Shown one piece after another: positions 46,251-57,339 of a stretch of DNA of 64,000 nucleotides. Each line of letters begins with the position of its first letter. Within the stretch, counting starts at the first letter, position 1. Below the pieces are notes generated by a model. It saw only the letters and a list, made by a program, of their open reading frames with translations, was not told the DNA's origin and ran no database searches. The DNA comes from Setomelanomma holmii (lineage: Eukaryota > Ascomycota > Dothideomycetes > Pleosporales > Phaeosphaeriaceae), in contig ML978161.1 of assembly GCA_010015745.1 (NCBI GenBank), positions 372,001 through 436,000 of the forward strand, written 5' to 3'. The position numbers and the translations under genes are program-made.

Positions 46251-48023
46251 TCAATTTACAGCTACCAGAGGCCGCGGTGTCAACCTCGTTCCGTGGCTGA
46301 ACAAGTTGTCTGGATCGTACTTGTGCTTCAGATCCTCGAGACGCTTCACATTGGCACCAAAGATCTCGTTTGCTTCGACATCGGCAGCTGCAGACCGTCA
46401 ACAATCCATACGCCAGGCTCAGAGAGGCGTATGACTTACTAGCATAGTTACCATACTGGCCTACACCCCCATCCTTGGACCCGTCCACAGCAGTCTCCGA
46501 AGCTTTCTTGAGCAAGTTGCGCGAAAAGGTGCGGATCTCAGTATCGAGCAATGGATCAAGCCTTGGACTCATTAGCATACACCCTAATATCAGCAGCGCT
46601 TGTTCAGACCGTGAAGACGCACTAACACTTACCACTTAAACATCGTAGCAACATTATAATAATCGCCCCAATTCGAGAACGCACTCTCCTCATTTGGCAC
46701 CTCCACAATCTTCTTATATGGAATCGCCTCAAACAGCATCATACTCTCATTCATCCTCTCATGGCTCGCCACAAATGCCGTGAACTCGGCATGCAAACTA
46801 AGCACAAACTCGGAATCGAGAGGGAGTTTAAACGCGCCGCCGCCGAACTGCTTGCGGCCGTCGAAGCCCGTGGATTGGTTGAGTAGGCTGTTGAGTTGCT
46901 CGTAGGGTATCATGGCGGACATGTTTGCTATGGGTCCGAGGGCGAATAAATCTGCGAAGAAGGATTTACCTTGTTCTTCAGTGCCGTTGTAGAAGAGCTG
47001 CGTCAACACGACAGGCGCGTTTCCTGGCGGCGGGGCAGAGAAGCCCCACAGCAAGGCCTGATTGCCGTCATTCGTTTCGTGGAATTTGTTGGCGAATTTG
47101 ACAATCTCGGGAATCTTGTCGGGTAGGAAGACCAGCGGGCCTGCGAAGACGGGGTTTTGTTGCTCGAAGCCCTGGAATGTGAAGGCTGTGACGACGCCGA
47201 AGTTTGCGCCGGCGCCGCGGACGGCCCAGAAGAGGTCGGGGTTTTGAGTAGATGAGGCTGTCACGATGGAGCCGGATGCTAGGACGATTTCGACGGATTG
47301 GAGGACATCTGTGGACGGGGTAGGAGATATTTAGACCATGTGTGAGTATGCTTACCGATAGTAAGACCGTATTTTCCACTCAAATAACCATAGCCTCCAC
47401 CTAGCGTGAGGCCTGCAACACCAGTATGGTTGACCGTACCACCAACAGTCGCTAGCCCGTACTTCGCGGCTTCGACATCGACATCTTCCCAAATGGTTCC
47501 TCCTTCAGCTCTTATTGTCTTTGCGGCTGGATCTACAGTGACCTTCCGCATCTTGGAGAGATCAATGACAATGCCATCTTCGATTGATGCAGCGCCGGAT
47601 GTGGAGTGGCCACCACCACGAACTGTGAACATAACGTTGTGCTGACGGATGAGTGCGAGTGTTTTGGACACATCGTGGGCTGATGTTGGGAGTACCACGG
47701 CGGCCTGTGGCAGGTGTTAGACCCAGTACTTGTGTCGAAGTACGATCGATACATGATTAAGTGGTAAGAACTGCCGAAGACTGTAACAACATTGCCGTGT
47801 CTTCCAAAGCTCCACCCATTGACTGCTTCATGCGTCCTGGAATTTTCATTGATCGTAATTGATAGTAGACACCGCATCTTACCGCTCGCTTGATACAATG
47901 CTCGCTCCACCTTTCAATACTCTTCTCATACTTCTGACCATCGCCTGGAAGGAGGACTTCGGCATGGGTGTCCTTCAGAAGATCCTTTAGCGAAGCATAA
48001 TCAAACGTGGAAGCTAATCCCAT
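46251..48023 (-). CDS. FAD-linked oxidoreductase, berberine-bridge-enzyme-like
   Basis: Model complement(join(46251..46387, 46440..46567, 46633..47308, 47356..47704, 47883..48023)), 476 residues. The start ATG at 48023 gives MGLASTFDYASLKDLLKDTH; the frame extends upstream but without ATG. The FAD-binding PCMH domain has VMFTVRGGGHSTSGAA, whose His would bind FAD covalently. It then has RAEGGTIWEDVDVEAAKYGL, ATVGGTVNHTGVAGLTLGGG and DLFWAVRGAGANFGVVTAF. The cysteine used for a second FAD bond in double-linked BBE enzymes is absent, so a single link is expected. The C-terminus HKYDPDNLFSHGTRLTPRP is the BBE domain. The substrate is unknown, but sugars, alcohols and secondary metabolites are used by the family. 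No signal peptide is visible. Intron 1 (178 bases) is unusually long for this window. Confidence 0.9.
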
Positions 48024-48885
48024 CTTATCGAGTTCTAGGTCGAGTAAGTCGTTGTTCAAGGAGTATCTTAGAGGGATATCGAAAATGTATATGCTCGAAG
48101 CCGAGTGACGAGCGAATCCGATGCAGCTGAAGTACGATCGATACCGACAGTTTTGTGTGATCTTGATTTAAATGAGGTATGTTTGTAAACGCTTCTGTCT
48201 TATTCTGGCCGACTTATCCCTGCTCTTCCTATGCAGTAGTATGTCGACTGGGAGGTTCTTAGTCTAGGTTCGGGGAGCGCCTAAGCGTCGCTGTCGTGTT
48301 ATCCAGGCGGACTGAACGAGAACTGTACAAGAGGAATCGTGTACTTCAGCTTTCAGTCTAAGTATGGGTGCATGTTGACTAAACGACGTCTCCAAATGTG
48401 ATGGTGGCGCGGGTGGGGTAGGAAACCCTTTCACCGCGGAAGTGGGTCCATCAAGGCGGGCATGTTGTGCCTTTGAAGATCGGCGGGGGCTATTGGTCAG
48501 TATTTCTAGATAGCGGGGAAGAGCGAAGTGCGTAAGCAAGTGTTTAGTGATTCTGGTAAATGCCGTATCTAATGTGTGAGTTGAGACAGGACCATAGCAC
48601 CTCGTCCTAGCTGTGTAGTATCACGCTGGAGAAAGCGTGAGCAAACTCATTACGAGCTCCAGAGTAGTGGTGCCGAACTGGGTCCATTTGCGAACTGTAG
48701 AGGAAGTCATATTGACAGCGACTGAGCAATGTGCGGGAATGTTGTAGTGGAGTAACACCCGAGATGTGATTGGTTGGACCCTGACTCGAAAGAAGGTTGG
48801 CGTGTTTGCGGTGTGAAGATGCGGCGAACTTTCTCTTCTGCGCCTCGAGAATACTCGACCGCGCCGCGTATACTTTGGTGCGATC
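48024..48885. other. Divergent spacer, FAD-oxidase / RSM22
   Basis: 862 bases between opposite start codons. No coding or RNA feature is recognised; both promoters must be here. Confidence 0.5.
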
Positions 48886-51291
48886 ATGCTCAAGACGAGA
48901 GGCCTACAGACCGTCTGCCTGTCATGTCGGCTCAATCTCGCAATAGCTCGCGCACGTAGCGCACGATTACCATCCCAAGCGCAGCTTGCGCCGCACACGT
49001 TGCGAACGACGACTACGACCGTCCTGACGCAACGAAGAGCCATAGCCACCACTACGGTGCGAAGACAACTCGAACAAGACCACACCTCTGCGTCGGAAGA
49101 CCTCTCCCCGGCCATTGAACAGCTCAATATCGAAGTGAACGTACGGCGAGCAAGACAGCAATTTGGCGATGCGCTACCTCGAGGACATTTGAGCGAAGTT
49201 GAATACAAGGTGTACAAGAGACTATATGGAGAGCCTGTCTTTGTCGATACGGCTGAGGAGTTGTTGGATGTCGAGGCAGAAGCAGAGGAAATCATAGAGG
49301 AGGAGCAGCCAGATGGATCCATCGTGTTGCTAAGGAAGGGTCAAGATGGCGAATATGAGGAGGTTGAAGTGTCAGAGGAGGTCGAACCCCCCGAAGAAGC
49401 TGAAGGCGAAGAGCTCGAGCAAGGCACCATGGCACCGGAAGAGTGGGAGGCATACAGGGAGGAAAAGGCACAAAAGTACCACGACGGCGTGTACGAGCAG
49501 AGCCGATTGGCACAAGAGGATGCAGAAGCCCTGGCGGATCTTGAAGGATCTCAAGAAGACGATGACTTTATGCGCGCCCACCCGTTGACCGTCGCAGGCC
49601 GTTTCAAGCCATCTCCGTCGACCGTCTTCCTCCCCAAAGAAGCTCTCGTAGATCCGACCGCACTTCTCCTCACACGCGCGAATCACAAGCACCTCACCGA
49701 GTCCGCGAATCGCATCTTTGGTGGTCGAGGCTTGCCATTGTCCGCAAGTACCCCGCCAGCGCGCCTAGGCAGAGAGCAGAAGGCGATACCTCTCGATCCT
49801 TCACAAGCAGACATGGGCAACATCGAGGCGGATGCATACATGGCCTCAGTACAGCCGGGCACGTACGCTAGCGTGATGAGCGCTTTGGTGGAAGTCCGCC
49901 GGCGGCTTGGAACGCCATGGATGGAGCGCATACTGCAAGAGAAGGGTGGCATGATACTCGATGCTGGATCTGGAGGCGTTGGTGTGCTCGCATGGCACGA
50001 GATCCTGCAGGCAGAGTGGCAGCGTATGCATGAGGAGTCGGGCAATACTTCGCATGGCACTGCACCACTCGGGAAAGCAACGGTGCTAGCAGGCTCAGAT
50101 ACCCTACGGCATCGTGCCAGTCGATTGCTAGAGAACACGACGTTCATTCCAAGATTGCCTGACTCTGTCGCAGCAGAAGACGAAAACAATGAGCAACAGC
50201 CTCGCAAGGTATACGACATCATCATTGCGCCTCACACGCTCTGGCCCCTACGACAAGAATACCTTCGCAAAGAACAAGTCGAAAAGTACTGGTCCCTGCT
50301 CAACCCCAAGGGCGGCATCCTCGTCCTCCTCGAAAAGGGCCTCCCACGCGGCTTCGAAGTAATCGCCGCAGCCCGCGAACTCCTCCTCGACAAGCACATT
50401 TCTTCTCCCAACGCCACAGCAATCGAAATGCCCGTGGACTCGCAAGTCGGCAAACCCGACGACGAAACCCGCTTCACAGCCAAAGAAACAGGCATGATCA
50501 TCGCACCCTGCACAAACCACGCTCCATGTCCCGTGTACTCCACCCCAGGAATATCCCAGGGCCGTAAGGACTTCTGCTTCTTCTCACAACGCTACATCCG
50601 GCCCCCGTACCTCCAGCGCATCCTCAACGCCAAAGACAAAAACCACGAAGACGTGCAATTCAGCTACCTTGCCGTGCAACGCGGCCGCGACCAACGACTT
50701 CCCGAACACGATCTTCTCGGCCGCGGCTTCGAGCAAAGCGAGGCATCAACGGCGTCTGCGTTTGCGGGCCACGAGTGGAAAAACATGACGCCTTCGTCTA
50801 CGGAAGAAGATAGGATCGAAGCAGACCTACAGACGACGGAGGACGTGAATCCGTTACAATTTCCCCGCCTTATTCTCCCCGCGCTCAAGCGAAGAGGACA
50901 CATTATTCTCGACGTGTGCACCCCCGCAGGTACACTCGAGCGCTGGACTGTACCGCGTAGTTTCAGCAAGCAAGCTTTCCGCGACGCGAGGAAGGCGCGC
51001 TGGGGCGACTTGTGGGCGTTGGGCGCTAAGACGCGGATTCCTCGAAGCGTGAGGCTCGGACGGCCGCAGGACGAGTTTGATAAGAAGGGCAGGAAGATGA
51101 AGAAGGCGAAGCAAGTTGTAGTTGAGATTGGAGTTGGGGGGAGGGATGGGAGGACAGTGGAGGAGGGGCCGGCGAGGATACTGAAGGGCGATAGGGATGG
51201 CCGGTATACGAGTGATAGAAAGATCCGGGGGAGTGGAGGCAGGAAGGGAAGGAAGAAGAGTATCGACGCTGATGTCTTAGGTGATTTGTGA
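48886..51291 (+). CDS. RSM22: Mitochondrial small-subunit assembly factor Rsm22 (METTL17-like)
   Basis: Single exon, 801 residues, start MLKTRGLQTVCLSCRLNLAI. The first 70 residues are rich in Arg/Ser/Thr/Ala with no acids, a mitochondrial presequence. The methyltransferase-like fold has MILDAGSGGVGVLAWHEIL (SAM-binding-type loop, about residue 357) and IIAPHTLWPLRQEYLRKEQV. Next come YWSLLNPKGGILVLLEKGLP and MIIAPCTNHAPCPVYST, whose cysteines match the Fe-S cluster site described in METTL17. The region QGRKDFCFFSQRYIRPPYLQ and the C-terminal GHIILDVCTPAGTLERWTVP are also family marks. Rsm22 is needed for assembly of the mitochondrial small ribosomal subunit. Acidic insertions (EEVEVSEEVEPPEEAEGEE) are lineage-variable. 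Confidence 0.94.
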   Translation: MLKTRGLQTVCLSCRLNLAIARARSARLPSQAQLAPHTLRTTTTTVLTQRRAIATTTVRRQLEQDHTSASEDLSPAIEQLNIEVNVRRARQQFGDALPRGHLSEVEYKVYKRLYGEPVFVDTAEELLDVEAEAEEIIEEEQPDGSIVLLRKGQDGEYEEVEVSEEVEPPEEAEGEELEQGTMAPEEWEAYREEKAQKYHDGVYEQSRLAQEDAEALADLEGSQEDDDFMRAHPLTVAGRFKPSPSTVFLPKEALVDPTALLLTRANHKHLTESANRIFGGRGLPLSASTPPARLGREQKAIPLDPSQADMGNIEADAYMASVQPGTYASVMSALVEVRRRLGTPWMERILQEKGGMILDAGSGGVGVLAWHEILQAEWQRMHEESGNTSHGTAPLGKATVLAGSDTLRHRASRLLENTTFIPRLPDSVAAEDENNEQQPRKVYDIIIAPHTLWPLRQEYLRKEQVEKYWSLLNPKGGILVLLEKGLPRGFEVIAAARELLLDKHISSPNATAIEMPVDSQVGKPDDETRFTAKETGMIIAPCTNHAPCPVYSTPGISQGRKDFCFFSQRYIRPPYLQRILNAKDKNHEDVQFSYLAVQRGRDQRLPEHDLLGRGFEQSEASTASAFAGHEWKNMTPSSTEEDRIEADLQTTEDVNPLQFPRLILPALKRRGHIILDVCTPAGTLERWTVPRSFSKQAFRDARKARWGDLWALGAKTRIPRSVRLGRPQDEFDKKGRKMKKAKQVVVEIGVGGRDGRTVEEGPARILKGDRDGRYTSDRKIRGSGGRKGRKKSIDADVLGDL

Positions 51292-52142
51292 GGATACGTG
51301 TACGAATTGGACGACAGCATTGGGTGGCGTTCCTCACTGTAAAACATGTATATCACGACTCAACAAGTCAAACAGAGCGGCGCGACAGAAAGAAAACCGA
51401 TTCGTGAAGCAAGCAAGTGAACTACGTATCGTCTCTGAGCACGATGGCGGCAGGCCAGACCTCCTTTCCACTTCCCCGGAAGCAGCACCTCCTAAGAAGC
51501 CCGTCCCCTACTAGCCGCCGACCAAAGTACCCTTCTGATCTACCAGCCTAGCTTCATACTCTTTCGAGTTACATGTGCAATTTAGTGTTATTCGTCCCCT
51601 GATAAGCTTTACCTCCCCACAAGCTGGCAGACCATGTCCGGAAGGGGGAAAACGCACGAAGGAAAAGTGTAGGATGCAACCAAAAAACACACTGGGGCAG
51701 GGGGTGATTAATACGAGGTGGGAAAGCCATAAACCAAACAAGGATCAGTCATCATCTGGAGGTATCCTGTCAAGGTATGCCTAACTTTCATGGTGTTCCA
51801 CTGGATGCTGACGAGTACCAGGGTATTGAGTAATGATGTCGCCAGCTATATTCCTGATCCAGTAAGAACATTCCATGTCGGTTGAGCCTCCAGATTTTGG
51901 GGATTCTCGCCGATAACCCGAGGCCATAGTAGCTAGCTGCATGACACCGAAGAGTCCTGCTAGGTCTAAAACAAGGCAATCGACGATTTGCTCCTGTGAG
52001 CTGATGATCGAGTAGGAGCGACTGCCGTCCAAAATGTTGCCAGGACGGCGGTGCCGCATTTCCTAATCGCGTTGCAGAGCCGAATCACAAGAGCCGGTTC
52101 CGCCAGAGAGTTAAGATGACGAATCGAGAGCCGCATCATGAA
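51292..52142. other. Convergent spacer, RSM22 / casein kinase I
   Basis: 851 bases between convergent stops. Open frames at 51511-51741 and 51781-52059 (minus) show no family features. The latter could be the long 3' untranslated part of the kinase mRNA. No gene supported. Confidence 0.45.
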
Positions 52143-53547
52143 TCAGTAGCCGCCGGATGCATACTGATCCCCGCCACGCTTATTTGCCGAACGAAGCTGC
52201 CTGAACAGAAAGAGAGGTTAGTAAATTCTGTCTGGGGCGTCCCCAGCGCCAAGCGTATCGAACACCAAACGCAGAGGAGAGGAGTCCTTACGAGGATCAG
52301 ATATGTCGAACTCACATTCCGGTGCCCTCCTGGCGTGCATTCACCGGTCCGCGCTTGGTGCCTGCCGCAGTGCCGGCATTGGCAGCGGCAGTGGTGGTGA
52401 CGTGACGTCCACGGCCGTTCTTGTCGTCCTCCTCGCCCTGGCCCTGGTTGGCGTTGGCTTGGGCAATGGCCTGGGCGTTCTTCTGGTACTTGTATACGGT
52501 CCAGTCGAACACGTAATCGTACTGGAAGCCTTCGCGGACGAAGAGGTCACGGAAGATCTTGCGGAGGTACGAGTAGTCTGGCTTGTCGTCGAAGCGGAGG
52601 GAACGGGTGTAGTTCAAGTAGATGGCAAACTCGTTAGGGAAGCTACGGCAGAGGACCTCGGTGGGAGTCGTCATCTTCTTCTCCATGATGCGGTCGTACT
52701 TCTGCTTCTTGGTGGCCGCCTTAAGACCCTGCCAGGGAAGGGATCCACGGCAGAAGTACAGCATGACATATCCAAGAGACTCCATGTCGTCACGGCGGGA
52801 TTGTTCTGGCTGGGTTAGTATACGTTCTGTCAGTGATTGGACACGAGTACATACCGACACCCAAGTGGGTGTTGATGCTGGCATAACGGGCGGTACCAGT
52901 CAAGTTCTTGTTCTCTCTGTACGGAATGTGGAAGTGCGTCTTGGGATCGCGGTACTTCTTGGCCAAACCAAAATCGATCACGTTGACCTGGTTGCCGCGC
53001 TTACCAATGCCCATGAGGAAGTTGTCGGGCTTGATATCACGGTGGATAAACGACTTGGCGTGGATGTACTCGATACGGGAGATGAGCTGATCGGCGAGCA
53101 GTAGGACAGTCTTCAGCGAGAATTTGCGGTTGCAGAAGTTGAAAAGGTCCTCGAGAGAGGGACCGAGCAGGTCCAAGACCATGGCATTGTAGTCGCACTC
53201 GGTGCCGAACCAACGCACGAATGGAATACCGACACCGCCGGCGAGGGACTTGTAGACGCGGGCCTCGTATTCGAGCTGGGGGTGCTTGGCCTTGACGCTC
53301 TCGAGCTTGATGGCAATCTCCTCACCAGAGATGATGTTGGTACCTATGCACAATTAGCGACGGTGAGGCTGATGGGCGGCTACGGCGTACCGAGATAGAT
53401 GTCACCGAAAGAGCCGCTACCAATCTTGCGGCCAATTCTGTACTTGTTGCCGACACGGAGATCCTGCCATCGTCAGCCCGGTGTTCTTGATTGATGTGTG
53501 CCTCCACCCGTGAAGGCGAGCGGGGTCGAGCGTACCATTGTCGTCAT
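52143..53547 (-). CDS. Casein kinase I (Hrr25/CkiA type)
   Basis: Five exons on the minus strand: 53547-53536, 53463-53391, 53343-52855, 52805-52316 and 52200-52143; 373 residues. The first exon is just 12 bases (MTTM). Kinase motifs in order: GRKIGSGSFGDIYLG (Gly loop, split by an intron), EEIAIKLESVK (catalytic Lys), KSFIHRDIKPDNFLMG (HRD), VNVIDFGLAKKYRDP (DFG), GTARYASINTHLGVEQSRRD and MESLGYVMLYFCRGSLPWQG. SIN in place of APE is the CK1 hallmark. The tail is Gln/Ala/Asn/Gly-rich. A last intron with ctaac and pyrimidine tract joins TGMQLRSANKRGGDQYASGG, so the protein does not stop at the TGA at 52314. CK1 acts in DNA repair, vesicle traffic and ribosome maturation. Confidence 0.96.
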
Positions 53548-55724
53548 GGCTGCTACGGATTCAACCTGAAGGAGGCCGACCTGTCGTTGAGGGTGTGGTT
53601 GGAGGGGGGTGTCGGGCGGGACACTTGGGTGGTGGTGTTGTTTTGAGGTTCAGCCTGCTGCGGGTGGACCGGTCAGTATGAGGCTTTTGCCAACAAGGCG
53701 GTGAGTAAGCGGAGCCAAGAGCCGAGGGACAGTGAGTTGACAGCGAGGTCGTGGAGGTGCAAGGGCGTTAGAGAGCTTGTCGTGGAGGATAAATAGAGTA
53801 GTGGAGAGAGAAGGCACAGGGTGGGGACCGTGAGCTGGTTTTGGACTTACAGGGCGTGAATGAGGAGCCCAACGGGTAACGGCACAGCTGACTATGGGCT
53901 GCAAGAAGGAAAACGTTTGCTCCTAGGCAACAGGTGCAGACAGAAAGCTGCACGCAGTGAGACAGCTGAGAGCCTCTAGAATGCTCAGCGGACGGGATGC
54001 TGAGAGCAGGATGGAAGGGGACGCAGAGGTGCAGATGGAGGAGGACGTCGCTTCCTGCCAAAGCTTGGCTGGGCGCAGCTCCGCACGTGATGGCGCTTCT
54101 TTCACCTTTCCGCCGTCGGTGTAGCGAGCCCGTCGATCGTGTGTCTAGCTGCCGCGCCGGACTGCACCCGATCAAATTTGAATACAGTCTTCACAAATTC
54201 ATTCCAAGATAATTGTAGCTGGAGATTCTCGCTGGACCGTGTGCATCGTTGTGCGGAGCTCTGAGAACATCTTTCAGAGGTCTTGAGCAGCTTGGCTCAT
54301 GTCCATGAGTCCTCCCGATGCTTGCAAACGCGCCTAATGAATTCGGAAATAACGCTACCCGTACAGCTCGAGCTCGCCCTTCGACATTCGGACACTGGCT
54401 AGGATCTGCTCTGTCAAAATGCCTCGAGGCGTTTCAAATGCAGTCGATTGATGGACGCAGCGTGCCGAGGCCATGTTGCACTCTAACTGCCCCTTTATGC
54501 ACCTCGAATCGACTGCTATATTTGACATACGAACTTCACAGAGCTCGATAACCACCATGCTGCACTCATACTCCCGCAATGACCTTTCATCGGAGCTGAA
54601 GTTCACAGATCTACCTTTGTCTGGTCCGACCCAGTCGTCGCCGTGCTCTGGCTCGAAAATCAGGTTCCAGGCACTCGGGTTGGCCGCATTTGACAGCTGC
54701 ACCAACTGTGGCAAGTAAAACGGTTCAAATTCTGGTCGGCGGACAGCTAGGCACGACATCGGTGAATTCAGGCCTTCCAAACAGGCAGGTTGCTCGTCTG
54801 TGCTTGCAGCTTGAGGACACCTGATGTCGGTGGCTGATCGCGGACTGAAACTGTCCTCATCTACGGTATGCGTTTTTGCGCATCCATGTCTCAATCAGTC
54901 CGGAATAATCATAGAGTATGTGTTTGGTTTTCGCGAAGGTTGCACAGCGCGTGCTGGGCGACACATAGGTCTACACGTCTTGTGGTGCCTCCTCATTGGG
55001 CAGCACCAGCATAGAAGCGCGCAGTCCTGGAGGCATACAATCCGTTGCAGGACATGTGCGTCATCGACATCGGCTGCCTGCGAACACTTTTAGATATGAT
55101 TCAAGTGTCAGTACTCTCCACTTTGCGTTGTTCCTCCATGCATGTACCCTAGGATGTGCATCGTGATGTCGCCTGCGCTTCCATCTTAGGCAGTCATGCA
55201 CATAATCAAAGCGTTTTGTACATGAGCTACTGGAAAAATCGGATTGATAGCAAAGATTCTGCACCCTTGGTGGTGAGATTTTCTTCCTTTATGTTTAATC
55301 CATACGGCGTATACAAATTTGCAGGGCTTGAAGCCCATTCCTCCGCATGTCCTCACTGTCGAGGGGTACGAAGTCCTTGTGAGTTCGATATAACAAAAAG
55401 TGCAGCAATTCATTCACCGAAAATGTCCGTCACAAGAGGGTTCATGGTTCAGTATGATCTGGACGGATCTTTCGACCAATATTGTTCTTCAAGATCCCGA
55501 AAAGCAGTCTGAGCAAGCTTGCATATGCTTCCAAGGTTACTTCAAGAATGATAGGCACGCGGAACAGCACACCGCTATAGGTCGAATCTCGTAGTTGATA
55601 TGCCTGGTTCTATACAGCCCTTCCGAGACGGAGTCTCTGCGGCAGATGCGCACACACGGCTATTGTACAATGCCTTCCATACCCCTCGTGATGATCGCTT
55701 CAGCTCCCACCGCTTGCGCTCAAC
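53548..55724. other. Largest gene-free gap; kinase promoter at its left end
   Basis: 2.18 kb. The first 400-600 bases on the minus strand are pyrimidine-rich and probably hold the casein kinase I promoter and leader. Beyond 54250 there are only short open frames. The longest (54355-54894, minus) lacks an ATG near its start and any family signal. I see no RNA gene, repeat or transposon remnant. Confidence 0.45.
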
Positions 55725-56170
55725 CTAATGGCTTGATGTCGGGTTCTTGGCGGCCGGGTTTCGCGGGTCGTTCTTGTACTCATCGGCTACATGGGGTCAG
55801 TCGCTGGGACGTAAAACGTCCACATGGTGCTGCGGGAGCTCAGCTAACCTGTTGCCATGGCAGTCGCAGCCGCGTTGACACCGTAAAGGATGACGAGACC
55901 TGAAACTTCTGTCAATGCTGTTCCTCTGTTTACCGCCCAGCGGTCCCTTGCGCTTCTAAAATCCGAATTGCGACCAAATCCCGACTCCTTCCATGATTTC
56001 AAGTTTCGCTAGACCGACTCGAGCTTCTCGACGTACCGGAGACGTAGAATGGCCACATGGGGCGGGCTGCAAAGCTTCGTTAGCTGTCCGTTCTACTTCC
56101 TGCATCCACTTCTCTCAGGCCCAATTGACATACCGACAGGCGCCGGAAACTTCCTTCCGAGCAGAGGCAT
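55725..56170 (-). CDS. ATP18: Mitochondrial F1Fo ATP synthase subunit j (Atp18)
   Basis: A 59-residue protein split over four exons on the minus strand: 56170-56134, 56066-56037, 55899-55849 and 55786-55725. All splices are GT-AG and keep the frame. The product starts MPLLGRKFPAPVARPMWPFY, continues VSGLVILYGVNAAATAMA and ends with TADEYKNDPRNPAAKNPTSS plus His. This matches fungal subunit j: a basic N-terminus, one membrane helix with a YGVN core, and a conserved DE(Y/F)KNDPRNP tail. Subunit j lies in the peripheral Fo part near the a subunit and supports dimer-associated membrane organisation. No exon exceeds 62 bases, so single-frame ORF calling misses it. Its start is 226 bases from that of SPC19, divergent. 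Confidence 0.93.
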
Positions 56171-56396
56171 TGTGTAGGCGATGGAATTGCAATGGATGAC
56201 AGTGCAATTGCGATGAAGGATGGCGTCGTTGGAGGTTGAGCTTCGGCGGTCCGGGTTGCAGAACTTTGATCTTGGCATGTCGGCGAAATGTTAATGCCGC
56301 CGACTGTTTACCATCCCGCCAGACACGACCCCGCGACTCAACTCTGTCACTCTGAAAAGGTTTCTGTATCATCGCGCACAGTATCGACGCACAGGA
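56171..56396. promoter_or_regulatory. Divergent promoter, ATP18 / SPC19
   Basis: 226 bases between two opposite start codons, so the ATP synthase subunit j and DASH subunit genes share this regulatory stretch. No specific element identified. Confidence 0.5.
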
Positions 56397-56979
56397 ATGA
56401 TGGCGTCTCCTCTCGAGGGCTGCGTAGGCTCATTACGCAACAGCATGCAATTGCTCGATTCCTCCATCAACATCCTAGCTGAAGGAGTGAACGACTTTCC
56501 ACGACTGGGAAAGGTGCTGCAGACGACAAGAGTATGTCTATGTTTACAGCAACGCGGAAGTATCCTGCTAAATTTCGGGGCAGCATTTCGAACTCATCTC
56601 CGAATCCGACCTGCAGATCGCACAATCCGCACTCCTCTCAGAAATAAGACCCGAAGTAGAGAACCTCCTCAAGCGCGTAGAAAACTACCTTGACAAGCTC
56701 GAACGGCGCGAGCAATCACTCATAGCCAAATGTGACCTCAATGATGGCCGATTGGGTCGCGACGGCACAGGCGGCGCAGGCGCAAGACCGAGCAGTAGTA
56801 CTGCCCAGAGAAGCACCGGGAAGGCGATGAGCGCACAGCAAGAGTTGCGATTCAAGCAGTTGAAGCAGCGCAAGGATAGGCTGAGCTATGCGGTGGAGAC
56901 GCTGGAATTGCAGGCGAAGCAGCGAGAGAGGCAATTGAGAATGAGCATGGCAGCCCCGCAACAGCTCTACGATGACTGA
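56397..56979 (+). CDS. SPC19: DASH complex subunit Spc19
   Basis: Model join(56397..56531, 56584..56979), 176 residues. The N-terminus MMASPLEGCVGSLRNSMQLL followed by DSSINILAEGVNDFPRLGKV and LQTTR, spliced to HFELISESDLQIAQSALLSE and IRPEVENLLKRVENYLDKLE, is the Spc19 signature. A Gly/Ala/Ser-rich linker and a second coiled coil (ELRFKQLKQRKDRLSYAVET) follow. DASH/Dam1 is the fungal microtubule-coupling ring that lets kinetochores hold depolymerising microtubule ends. This is the third kinetochore gene in the window. Confidence 0.93.
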
Positions 56980-57339
56980 TTTGAATGCGGCAATATGAGA
57001 TGGATGTGGACGGCATCATTGTCTGAAGGAAACTTGGGTATGAGCGCTTTGTATTTGAGATACCCCTAGAACGCAACGCGGCACTATTTCATGCGAATGA
57101 GCAGTTTGAAGTGATGCGAATCAATAATGCAACGCAATATTGATGAGCAACAATTGATTCGAATTCCGCTTCAAAAGTCATGATTGAACGTGAAATCGCT
57201 CAAGACATCTGGATGATGGAGCGCGCGCTAGGTTGATGCACGGGCCCTCTAGCCGCCAAGCGCAGAACTTCGGGTTCGCAGATTCAACATCAAGCTCCGG
57301 CAATCCAGCAATTGCATCCTCACCACCGCTCCAGTCATC
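56980..57339. other. Spacer between SPC19 and ATP16
   Basis: 360 bases holding the SPC19 3' region and the ATP16 promoter. AT-rich around 57100-57180. No gene seen. Confidence 0.5.

Noticed and set aside
52312..52317. Casein kinase I ending at the TGA next to GTGM
   Set aside because: A strong donor (gtgagt) overlaps the stop. A ctaac plus pyrimidine acceptor leads to a Gly/Asp/Tyr-rich tail in frame, so the stop is intronic.
54355..54894. 179-codon minus-strand open frame as a possible gene
   Set aside because: It has no ATG near its start, no motif or domain I recognise, and no plausible flanking exons.
55156..55512. 118-codon plus-strand open frame in the large gap
   Set aside because: Its composition and lack of motifs give no support; it probably reflects chance.
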